DNA of 64,000 nucleotides. Source: Pycnopodia helianthoides. Lineage: Eukaryota > Echinodermata > Asteroidea > Forcipulatida > Asteriidae. The position numbers and the translations under genes were made by a program. How positions within the stretch are numbered: the first letter of the stretch is position 1; the number at the start of each line of letters is the position of its first letter. Shown here one piece after another: positions 47,928 through 58,203 of this stretch. The DNA is taken from contig CM063258.1 in NCBI GenBank assembly GCA_032158295.1, positions 15,599,703-15,663,702 on the forward strand, in the 5' to 3' direction. The notes beneath the pieces are model-generated. The model saw only the letters and a program-made list of their open reading frames with translations, ran no database searches and was not told the DNA's origin.

Positions 47928-48330
47928 CTTTAAAACATAAATTATATCCGATTATATTTTTTCTGCGATTGATTTTTAGCATGTAGAAGTTGTTCAAGTG
48001 TGTTCTTCTTGTTGTTAACTAATATTTATTTCAGCATTTATTTTTAACTAAAAATCATGTTGTTTGTTATTTTGTTGTTTGCTGATTTTCTTCAGTATAT
48101 CTTATTCTTAACCTCATGCAGACTGTCTGCACTAAAGAAACCAAAATTACAACTGCCTCTTTAATCTTCATCTATACCGATCCTTGACTGATGCATCATC
48201 CACAAGATTACCAAGTTACTTATACTCTTGAATTACCCAATAAGAGACTGCCCCTTTAACCCTCCAGATAAACTTCAAGATGCCACATTCTCCCGCAGGA
48301 CCCACATTTAGCTTTTAGCTTTTATCTTAC

Positions 48331-48436
48331 CCGAAGTGACGTCATGTGCTATACTTGGCCCAGTTATCCGGATGACGGCATTGGGTATGGGGTTCTTATC
48401 AATGTCAGTGACTTGACCTTTGATCCCCTTGTGTAC
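48331..48436 (-). CDS. Carboxypeptidase exon E: transthyretin-like domain, first half
   Basis: Encodes VHKGIKGQVTDIDKNPIPNA to HDVTS, the start of the beta-sandwich that follows the catalytic domain in all CPN/E members. Ends in phase 1. Confidence 0.94.
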
Positions 48437-48956
48437 CTGGTAATAAATCAGGGGAATACGAAGATTAAATTACAAACGACAATGTAATTGCTTTAATATG
48501 CGTATGACGTCAATGGAGAAGGGCGCCCTCACAGAGGTTTTTACAACAAATGGTGGTCCATTGGCCAACGCTGTGCGTTGCGTAAAATATCTTTGTCTTT
48601 CATGTTTTGCTCCAACGATGGCGGCGTGATGACGTCATTGCATATTGAAACTAACAGGTCTGTCATCGTTTCATAATGTTAAGGCGATGCGACCTTGTCA
48701 TGAGTCTTCGCGTTAAAAATACATCTTTGGTAACCATGGAAATATTAATCATCCATGAACTTCTGTTTGATTCTTTGGCGCGATTGCTGTAGGTTTCCCG
48801 TCCCACGCCATCTTCCAAAATCGTCGTACACTTTTAACATTAAAACGTGATTCATCACAGAGTTTCATTAACTGAATGCTCCAAACTAATCCCCCGTCTA
48901 GGTCAGATTGTTTCACGACCTCCATAGTTTTTATGTGTAGCCATTTGTAACATTAC

Positions 48957-49096
48957 CTGTTCCATATAAGCTAGAAGCGATTCTTTGTTCGCTTCCCACT
49001 TTCTCTTAAGCTCTGATTCCCGAGGAAACTTCTCGCATCCAAGCTCCAATGTGATATCGAAGCAGTTACTGGAGAGGTAGTTGTAATCTTGCATTC
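48957..49096 (-). CDS. Carboxypeptidase exon D: catalytic Glu
   Basis: Encodes [25 protein letters not shown] with the catalytic Glu and the substrate-facing Tyr, then the last helix ending in MEQ. Phase 1 in, phase 0 out, donor GTAATG. Confidence 0.95.
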
Positions 49097-49405
49097 CTAC
49101 AAAATAAATAACAATTAATAATAACAAAACTTTTATGTTTTTTTTAATGGTTTAACAAGTGCTTATACGCCATCCGATCCAGCGTTTAGTTCTAAAAACA
49201 AATAATATTAAAATAAAAATGAGAATTCAAGAAGAATTAGACATCCGTTTAAAAAAATAAACGTTGATTTTCTTTTCATATGCGGAAAATAGCGACTATA
49301 GCAATACTGACTATTTTTAAGTTCACGATTGTTCATGGAACATGACATTTTACGCAATTATCCTCATTTATTTTAACAAAATAGAAACATGCGTTCTCTG
49401 TGTAC

Positions 49406-49700
49406 CTCCGGACACAATGTACCAATCCGCGCCATTGGTAACGCCATCTCGAAATAGTTTGGCTCCCTGGAACCTGCACGGTTGCCGCCTCGTTCCCATA
49501 CTCATATGGTTCAAGGAGTACGTAAGGGCTAGCTCTCTGAACAAGACGTCATCAGGAGCAGCCGTGTACATCTTGCGATTGTTGCGGCTTTTATCGTAAG
49601 GGTAGTTCGCCACCAGGTCCCCGTCATGCATGTTGGCCGACAGAACAAACGAGTGCTCTGCCATCCATTTCATGGCGGCTTTGGTCTCTGGCTGGCGATT
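49406..49700 (-). CDS. Carboxypeptidase exon C: third zinc ligand
   Basis: Encodes PETKAAMKWM, LSANMHDGDLVANYPYD (third zinc His) and TNGADWYIVSG. HDGD replaces the HGGD of vertebrate CPE. It lies 5.2 kb from exon B across an intron that hosts the tRNA genes. Confidence 0.95.
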
Positions 49701-49749
49701 CTAAAATCAAACGGACAAGATTGACAACCAAATTATAGAAAGTTTCTTA

Positions 49750-50030
49750 TTATACATGAAGGTATGTCAACAATCACATTGATGGTATACTTTATTTCGT
49801 TGCTTTAATTATACTTTTTAAGCTAGACAGGGAACATTGCCGGAGTCACAGTCACGTACATACAGTACGCCGCATTCTTGAGTGTAGGTACTGTATTCTA
49901 TAGTTCTATTGCGTTTCTTTTAAATGAAGGTATGCCATTAATCACATTGATGGCATGCTTTATTTCGTTGCTTTGATTATACCTTTTAAGCTTGACAGGG
50001 AACATTGCCGACAGTCACGAACGATGGTCG
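49750..50030 (+). repeat. Tandem duplication, about 165-bp spacing (carboxypeptidase intron)
   Basis: TGAAGGTATGTCAACAATCACATTGATGG to GACAGGGAACATTGCCG occurs at about 49757-49860 and again at 49924-50025 with several differences. Confidence 0.75.
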
Positions 50031-51440
50031 CTGCTAGCAGTAACTCCAGGGGAATTACGTTGTCATTCAGGTTACAATTTGTCCAGAGAAAACCCCGTTT
50101 TAACGGCAATCTTTCCCCACCCCTCCCGGTTTGGTGGACATATTTGGGGTTAGAAAGGGTACTATATAGGTTGGACTGTCATAGATGATTTTGAGAGACC
50201 ATTTTCTGAAACCAACACTCGTTGAAATTGATCAGTCCCCTAATGACCCGGAATCCGGGTCAGCCTGACCCAGAAATGAATCGGCCCAGAGGACCCGTAG
50301 TTCGGGTCATTTATGACCCGGGAATCTTTAACATTTAGTTGTGTTATAAAACATTCTCTGGAAAGTAATGGTAGGAATGAATCACTACTCTTTTCAAGGA
50401 TAAATGCTCGTGCACATTTTAGACAGTTCACTAAACAACAACAAATCTTTCCATCAGTCTACTATTTTTTTTTGTCTCTACTCATAAAAGTATTTTCTCC
50501 AGGAGGAGGTTTATTGCTACACAGAGGAATGACAAAATCTTGGGTCACTGTCATCTGTATACTGTCATTGACCTCTGGGATAATGCTGTATGGCCACCTA
50601 CAACAGGGGGAAAGTATAAATCCCTTTTCACTGTGTCAACTTTTGATTAATTTGCCACTTTCTTGATTATCTGGCGCTTTGCCGACTGAAGAAAGACTGA
50701 TGTATGACCCGATGTGTCTTTTTAGATTTGAACACCATGGTCACTCAGGATAAGAACCAGGTTGTTCCAATTTTTTTACGAGTGCCTCAAAGGAACTTGA
50801 ATGTCATACAGTCGTTTTTCATTCCATATAAACATTTGAAAAGAAAGATAAATGTGCCATGACTCAACTGAAATAAGACTAAAGTTAAGTAAAAAAGGAT
50901 ATCCGACGTGACAGTCATAAATCGTCGAGGTGTTTTTTCTCTCGTTCTTTTCTGTTTTCCAAAACTAACGGGTTTTCTTCTCACCCTTTCTTTTTTCCAA
51001 ACTAACAAGCATTATTTCCGCTTCGTTAAAGAAATAAATCATCATTGGATTTATAGTGGGCCTGTGGCACATGGGGAAATATTTCCCCGTGATGTTACAG
51101 CCATTGAACTGACAACAGTCAGATCATGTCACGAGAAAGATATTTGGCTTTAGGGCCATCGTAGATTTTTTTTTTCCCCTTTGAAAACATAATAGATAGA
51201 AAAACAAGAAACTTTCACAATTTGAAAAAATGGCTACCATTGATTGTTATATTCTATTTCAAAGGACAAAATCTGGCAATGGCCCTATAGCGGAATACCT
51301 TTATCATGACATACTCTGACTGCGTGCCAAATTCCATGCTTGTATACCATCAAAGGCATAATCCCATCACCTAAACCTGCCTTACATATTACAAAAACAC
51401 GAGGAAGGTTTTTAGAAAAAAACTGGGTCTAAAAGGTAGT

Positions 51441-51540
51441 TTCCCCAGGTGAGGCTCGAACTCACAACCTCGGCATGTCCCTAACAGCCTCAGTGCACTG
51501 TTTATAAGTACCGCGCGCTAACCGATTGCGCCACTGGGGA
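51441..51540 (-). tRNA. tRNA-Ile(UAU) with intron, copy 1
   Basis: Cloverleaf read on the minus strand: a 7-bp acceptor stem TCCCCAG/CTGGGGA, D-arm GCGC..GCGC, anticodon stem CGGTA/TGCCG, loop CTTATAA with anticodon TAT at 51504-51506, and T-arm GTGAG-TTCGAGC-CTCAC. An intron of about 26 nt follows position 37, as in eukaryotic tRNA-Ile(UAU). A- and B-box sequences are intact. Confidence 0.93.
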
Positions 51541-51649
51541 ACTCAGGTTTAGTTTCTCCAAATGACAACTTCCAACCGTAACAAAAAACACTTGAGAGAA
51601 ACAAAAATAACAGATTGTGTTATCAATTGAAATCAAGCATAGGATCCGA

Positions 51650-52060
51650 TCACTTGAACCCATCACTCCAATCCTTCGCAATCTCCACTGGCTACCTGTT
51701 AAATCACGGATAGTTTTCAAAGTCTAACACTCACCCACAAATGCAAACATGGATCAGCACCAGACTATCTCCAGGAATTAATACAAGACTATCAGCCTCC
51801 GCGAAAACTTCGTTCCAGTTCAAAAGGTCTTCTCACAGCGTATCAAGTCCACACAAAGTTCTACGGTCAACGTTCCTTCCAATATGCTTCACCAAAACTA
51901 TGGAACTCTCTTCCCAACAATGTCAAAGACTGTACCACGCTAGAACAATTTAAATCTAAACTTAAAACCCATCTCTTTAATCACAGAAGCGCATAGAGAC
52001 TTTATTGTATTATGCGCTATACAAGAACTGCTTATTATTATTATTATTATTATTATTAGG
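51650..52060 (+). mobile_element. 5'-truncated CR1/L2-type LINE fragment
   Basis: With one frame disruption, the plus strand encodes the end of a non-LTR reverse transcriptase ORF: HWLPV, then APDYLQEL, SPKLWNSLPNNV and FKSKLKTHLFN, followed by the GCGCTATACAAGAACTG 3' tail and ATT repeats. These motifs are standard in animal CR1/L2-clade elements. Confidence 0.8.
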
Positions 52061-52375
52061 AATTCACTGAATGTTTCCGTAAATACCGCAGCACACGCAC
52101 CATTGAATGACATGTTAAAGAGATTATTGTCGGAAAATGGAGGAACGAAATGCGTTTTTGGGGTACCACAGCTACAGCAACGTAAATGCCTCTGATCAAC
52201 CATAAGATTGATCACACTCCTGCAGTGTGCGTGTACTTCTTCATTGATCTTTAAGGCGAAATCGATTTAACCTGTATCATATAATGTTAACTTAACATTT
52301 GTTTTTATCCTGCATACCGCCAATGATCTTCTAGATGAAAAGTTGACGGAGTTAGGATGAAACGAAATTGACGTC

Positions 52376-52476
52376 CACAGGTGACGCCCGATCTTACAAC
52401 CTTGGCATGTCTAGTAGAATAATCTCGAGACACTTTTTCTAAAGTACCGTGCGCTATTAACGGAGTGGCGTCCCTT
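52376..52476 (-). pseudogene. Degenerate tRNA-Ile relic
   Basis: Retains GCGCACGGTACTT, ATGCCAAGGTTGTAAGATCG and CACCTG in the tRNA-Ile order but with broken D-arm, T-arm and acceptor pairing and an enlarged intron region. Not expected to be functional. Confidence 0.6.
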
Positions 52477-52799
52477 GGGACGACCTATGCTTGACTCTCT
52501 TCAATTATTATTTCAGAAACTATAACAGTGATCTCGAAGAATCCATCAGATTCTTGAAAGTGAAAGGGGTCACTACGTGACAGTGCATGGGGCAAGATGG
52601 AATCACCTTCAGGGACAGGTAAGAGTCCAAGACACTGCGATCTCATCATTTGTCATTCTTAGTAATACTGGAGACAAAACTGAAGGTCGTAGGTCAGATA
52701 CAACAACAAAAAATGCCGTAATGGACCCTCGGAGACGAGACAAAAACTTTGCGAAGAGCACGTCATATCCTCTGTGGACCATAGAACAGGCAGACCGAT

Positions 52800-52890
52800 C
52801 AGGGCCCAGTTTCCGTAAAGCTTTTAGTCGAAAAAAGTCTGCTAAGCACAACAAATTTCGCGTAGTAGAAATCGGTTACCAACTAATACT
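52800..52890. repeat. GCCCAATTTC-type repeat, fragment
   Basis: GGGCCCAGTTTCCGTAAAGCTTTT and TCTGCTAAGCACAACAAATTTCG match the left arm of the family, diverged. Confidence 0.5.
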
Positions 52891-53412
52891 GTGACATGGC
52901 CACCATTTTTAAGAAGAGTGGGTGCACGTGTAATGCTTAATTTTGTCCGGGGACCGCAAAAATAGCACTCCTGGAATTTGTTTTTGTGAATTTTAAACAC
53001 TGGGGAAAAGCATAACTTTATCCACAGCAGGAAATGAACTAAGTGGCGTTTATTTGCTTTTATCTTGGTATCAAAATCAACACTTTGCCGGTCCGATTAT
53101 ACCATACCTGATATTTAGCGGAGGGTGTGTCCCCGTCCCCAATTGTTCCCATACTTTAACACACTCTTTTCCTCTTGTAACCCCCCCCCAACCCACCCCC
53201 ACCCCCCCCCACACACACATATGTTTGTTAATCCCGTAAATCGAGGACTTCTCTTTGTTGTTCTACTGTTTTTAGCGACGTCCCCATTGGTTTTGTACAG
53301 TAAGCGAAGCGAGGACGTCCTCTCTGTGTGTCAAAACACCCTGATCCCTTTTGTTAAAGTCCTCGATTTCAACGGGTTGACACGCTCACACACACACCCA
53401 CACAAAAAAATC

Positions 53413-53495
53413 CTCTAAAGATTTATTTAGATTCACAGAACACAATGAAGACACAATGGGGTTACACCATGCCACATTATCGAGCACCAAACTAA
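53413..53495 (-). repeat. Copy of a repeat also at 63727-63815
   Basis: ATCCTCTAAAGATTTATTTAG..GAACACAATGAAGACACAATGGGG is the reverse complement, diverged, of the sequence at 63727-63815. Confidence 0.5.
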
Positions 53496-53853
53496 TCCGA
53501 CCGTGCAATCCGGTTTGCGTTGTATAAATTGTCAGAGGACTTTCGTTTAAATTTAATATCGAGAACAGTCATATTTCATAAATTTCTGTGATATTTGGTT
53601 CCTGCGAAGTGCAAAGAGCTCTCTCAACAATGGACAGAGCATCCAGTTTATGTTTCTCGTACTAAATTAAAAAATGAAGAACCGTAATGTGTGCAATGTT
53701 ATTAGTTATTTAAAGTGTTATATACACCTGACAACTATTTTGGGGTTATCGATATCTTCTAGTTGACCAATTCTGTATTTTTTAAAACTCTTAATTCTTA
53801 AACTAGAAACATGGTTAATTTTAAAACAGTTTAGGATTTTAAAAAAAAACTGT

Positions 53854-53953
53854 TTCCCCAGGTGAGGCTCGAACTCACAACCTCGGCATGTCCCGAACAG
53901 CCTCAGTGCACTGTTTATAAGTACCGCGCGCTAACCGATTGCGCCACTGGGGA
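53854..53953 (-). tRNA. tRNA-Ile(UAU) with intron, copy 2
   Basis: Nearly identical to the copy at 51441, including stems, anticodon TAT and intron. Flanking A-rich sequence (GTTTAGGAT then A run) is shared with copy 3, indicating local duplication. Confidence 0.93.
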
Positions 53954-54094
53954 TCTTGACTTTTAGTGTTTAGAACTCCCTCAGAATGCATCAAAATCCT
54001 TTGCCAACAAGGAAAAGGGAAAAGGGGCACTCATCATTCTGTAACTAGAAATATTGTTAATTTTAAAACAGTTTAGGATGTTAAAAAAAACTGT

Positions 54095-54194
54095 TTCCCC
54101 AGGTGAGGCTCGAACTCACAACCTCGGCATGTCCCGAACAGCCTCAGTGCACTGTTTATAAGTACCGCGCGCTAACCGATTGCGCCACTGGGGA
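54095..54194 (-). tRNA. tRNA-Ile(UAU) with intron, copy 3
   Basis: Same tRNA and intron as copy 2, 141 bp away in the same orientation. About 30 bp of one flank and more than 40 bp of the other are shared with copy 2, so the duplicated unit is roughly 240 bp. Confidence 0.93.
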
Positions 54195-54465
54195 TCTTGA
54201 CTTTTAGTGCTTAGAAATCTGTCAGATTGCATCAAATCCTTTCCTCTTCTTTCCCAATTTAAGGAAAAGTGAAAAGGGGGACGACACTTACACTTTGCCA
54301 AACTGAAGATGGAAGCTCTAACGAGCTCTGGATACCTTGAAAGGTATTTCTTGACTTGTCTGTATGACCCCTTTCAGAAGAAGTATTCCGTTCTCTAGAA
54401 GAAACAAAACGCGGTTCTCTCCAAGTGTGGGCAGAGAATTAACCGCGTTTCAGGAGAATGTTGGT

Positions 54466-54565
54466 TTCCCCAGGTGAGGGGCGAACTCACAACCTCGGCA
54501 CGTCTTAAACAGCATCGTTGCACTGTTTGTAAGCACCGCGCGCTAATCGGTTACGCCACTGGGTA
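54466..54565 (-). tRNA. tRNA-Ile(UAU)-derived copy 4 with anticodon UAC
   Basis: Same fold and length, but the loop reads CTTACAA, so the anticodon is TAC (Val codon GTA). There is also a mismatch in the acceptor stem, a changed T-loop (TTCGCCC) and a diverged intron. It may be a decaying pseudogene or an anticodon-shifted gene. Confidence 0.7.
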
Positions 54566-54934
54566 AATTTTCACCATAAAATTTCGAAACTACTTTGGCC
54601 AGTTTAATGAAGAAAAAAACTCTTATGTCTTTATACTGTTGACAGGTTCCTCAGTGATCGATGGTTTGGGTTATTTGAGGCCGTTGGGCGGTTCTCCAGT
54701 GCTCGATACTTGGTCTTATTTAGGGCATTTTAGAGGGTGATTTGTCTTATTGAGGCTGTTGGGAGGTTCCCCAGCGCTCGATGGTCTTATTTGGGGATGT
54801 TCTTGGTGCTTTGTCTTATTTGCGGCCTTGGGATGTTCCTCGTGCTCGATGCTTGGTCTTATTTAGGGCATTTCAGAGGGTTCCCAGTGCTCGATGTTCG
54901 GTCTCATTGAGGCCCGGTCAACCTACCTCTTTAC

Positions 54935-55075
54935 TTTCTTGTATCGCCCGTAGGAGGTGATTGTTTGGCCGCCTGTTTGCTCATGCTCGTACATGATTCC
55001 ACTTAGGTCTGGGAAATCGCGGTTGAGATCCACGTTGTTGGCGTTGCCACGACCGTATCCAGATGGTACGCGTCC
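54935..55075 (-). CDS. Carboxypeptidase exon B: NNVDLNRDFPD
   Basis: Contains the Asn-Arg pair that binds the substrate carboxylate. Two donors lie close together; only GTAAAG after the YKK codons keeps phase 0 with the next exon. The other, 8 nt downstream, breaks the frame. Confidence 0.9.
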
Positions 55076-55255
55076 CTAGAAAGAAACAAAAATTAAAAGA
55101 CACGAACCAAATAAAATAAGCTTCCTGATTCTGTGAATCAAAGACGTAATTCAAACGTCATGGTATTTAGTATAAGCTGTTTTAGAATCTGCTTTAACAT
55201 TTTGAGAAAAAAAAAATTTTGATGAACCAAATTGCTCCTCGAGAGCACCACCTTA

Positions 55256-55561
<306 letters not shown>

Positions 55562-55574
55562 TTAACATTAACAA

Positions 55575-55690
55575 TTGTCCGCTAAGCAGGAATGAGCAGG
55601 ATACCAGTCACAAATTGTACCTGTGACATGGTAGTTTGGCCGGTAACCTTATAATTTTGTCGTGCTTAGCTACTTTTTGTGCTTAAAGGT
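55575..55690. repeat. GCCCAATTTC-type repeat, partial
   Basis: CCGCTAAGCAGGAATGAGCAGGATACCAG and GCCGGTAACC..TCGTGCTTAGCTACTTTTTGTGCTTAA match the family's inner arms. Confidence 0.55.
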
Positions 55691-55880
55691 CTTGTACACT
55701 ATTGGTAAGATCGAAAAATACAAATGTTCACAGATTCACACATAACTTACATGATTTAAAGTATTTAATGTTTGAAAGGATTCCTTAAAATATTTCTGCC
55801 TAAAATATTATCGTTTCTGAGAAATGAGTAAAACAATAGTTTTTATCACGCGTGATAAAAACTTGATGTTTGAAAAAAAT
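55683..55880. mobile_element. TTAA-type MITE, truncated
   Basis: Left end TTAAAGGTCTTGTACACTATTGGTAAGATCG and inner palindrome TTTTATCACGCGTGATAAAA as in the copies at 5010 and 37650. The right half is missing. Confidence 0.65.
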
Positions 55881-57969
55881 TGGGCCCAGCTGGTGCGTAC
55901 TGATAACAATCTTACTGGAGATACTTTACAACAAACAAACATACATTGTTCAAGATGGTGGACAGTTTCAATGATCTTTGTCGTGTGAGTACTGAAAATA
56001 TCCCCGTAAATCTCACCCATCCCGCGAGCATCCTCTGTTTTTTCAATAATTACTAATTATTGGCAATCCTGACAAACTCTGTGTGTAGTTTGGAAGTCAT
56101 TCACAGTGTAAAATCGTGCATTTTGGAGCAATTGTTTCTGAGGTTTTCGTCAATCATACGTTCATTTGCATACAGGTATGTGTTCATTTTGGTTATTCTT
56201 ATTATAAAGTTTAAGTACTTTAACTTAAAAATTGAAGTCGTCGTATGTTGTTGAATGCTCGTATGGGGATGTAGACCTATCAGAAAGAATGATTAAATTA
56301 CATAATTTGTTATTGTTATATCTATTCCCAAATGACATGATTTTTGTTTACAATGGCTGTGTGGGCGGCCATTTTGGAAAATTATCTCCTAGATAGCCAA
56401 GGGTGCTTTATTTAATTATTAAGGGTACATGTACTCCTGTGAGGCCGGCTACAGTTCAGGATCATTGATCAGTGATTTGGATAATGAGTAAAGGGTGCAT
56501 AACAGCTATACTGAAAGATTAAAATAAATACACAAGGAAATCCTTAAAAATTACGATTGTTTGGGATGTGTTTGTTTATGGGGTAATTGGAACGCCAGTC
56601 ATATTGGGTAATTGGAACGCCAGTCGTATAGTACGATTATGGCCATGACGTACGTGTGTGTTTAATAAAAACGGGTCAACTCGTACCCAGGTTAACTAGT
56701 ACCCAAGTCAACTCGCACCCAATTAAACTCATACCCAAGCCAACTCGTACCTAAGTCAATTTGTGACGTCTAATGTATAATTATACTATATTTATTGGTC
56801 ACTGTGCAGGTGCGGTTGAAAAAGGAGTCCAAACTAGTGTTACCAGCGAAAGCAGGTCAAGGCAGCACAAGGGACAATATTCAAGCTGGGGGACCGTTAC
56901 CATTCAAGGGACCTCAAGACTTGCGGCTTGCTGTCCGCCTGCAAACACCTGACCGGCCCGCCAATGTGAAACAATTGCAAACAACCAACAAACCGGCTGT
57001 TCTCAGAACCTCCACATTTTCAAAAAAGAGATTTAGCCTGTCTGTTTTCTGATTATTTTTATGTAATTTCGGGAAGAAAAAACCCAATCATTTAAAGAGA
57101 AACATTTTCTTCATTATGTTTTTCCATCCAATACAAGTACTTTGCGTAAGTTTTTACGGTCATTAATTTTTGGAGTAATTGACTTGGGTACGAATTGACT
57201 TGGGTACGAGATGACTTGGGTATGTTTGCTCCAACTGTGTCGATTAAGTAATAATTTGCTGTGTCAGAGCAAATAGGTCATATTGGAGATATGACTTTTG
57301 TAAATTTTTGTCAGTGAAGGTGGTAGGCCTACCTTTCGGAAAATATGCGCAAACCTAATGACCTTGTTGCTCAAACTTTTTTGCGCATGTGTAAATTGTA
57401 CGTTTCCATTGCATTAACAACTCAAAAAGTTAAAATTTTCGCAAGCTTGGTTTTAATTTCTGTTATGAATAACCAACAAACTGTTAATAGTACTGTTCAT
57501 CAATTTTGAGATGATGTTATCAATTCAATGTTATCTTAAGTATAAATATATTGTCTTTGTGTGCATACAATTGATGCGTTCCAATTACCCCAAATAGGCT
57601 TTCCATTTACCCCAATCAGTCAGGGTAAATGGAGCATTTAGAGCCTCGTTATTTTGGGCCTCTCTTCAGAATATGTCATAATTTACATTTAATTGCTTGA
57701 GGTACTTTCTAAAATGTATTTTCCAATACCTGTATACAAAAAAACTTAGTCACAATCTCCTCATAATATCTTATGTTCTGAAAACATTTGAGTCGTTCAA
57801 AAGGAGAGTAAATATCATCCAAAAACATTTGCCAGACCCCCCCCCCCCGCCCCCAAACAAAAAGTTTGATTTTCTGTCAATGATAGAAGTTCATAACTTC
57901 TTCCTCCACTCTAGACAACTAATGTGGTCAGGTCGAACCATAGAGAAAGAAACCGCATGGTTTCATAGT

Positions 57970-58203
57970 TATTAACCCTCTTGCTGTCTGACCATTCAAT
58001 ACCATTCACTGTGGCTTTGAATGATAGATAAACTATGCCAGCCTGCAATATGATACCATGAGGGAATGCATGTACACAGTACACAGTTAGTTCTGTGCAC
58101 AGCTGTGCCACCGTACACAACCTTGGCAGTCGATTGGTTTCAAATGGTTGGTCAACTCACTGGAAAATGTTGCCAAGAGTCACTGAGAGTATAGGAGGGT
58201 TAA
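57970..58203. mobile_element. TTAACCCTC-ended MITE, copy 2
   Basis: TTAACCCTCTTGCTGTCTGACC to AGTATAGGAGGGTTAA; reverse complement of the copy at 34605-34823 with scattered differences. Confidence 0.75.

Noticed and set aside
47928..47997. ATG-initiated 5' extension of the last carboxypeptidase exon (MNNFYML...)
   Set aside because: It lies upstream of a good splice acceptor and the preceding exon joins in phase at 47927, so it is intronic.
56795..57052. 85-residue plus-strand open frame
   Set aside because: Reasonable composition but no domain, no partner exons and no conserved motif that I recognise.
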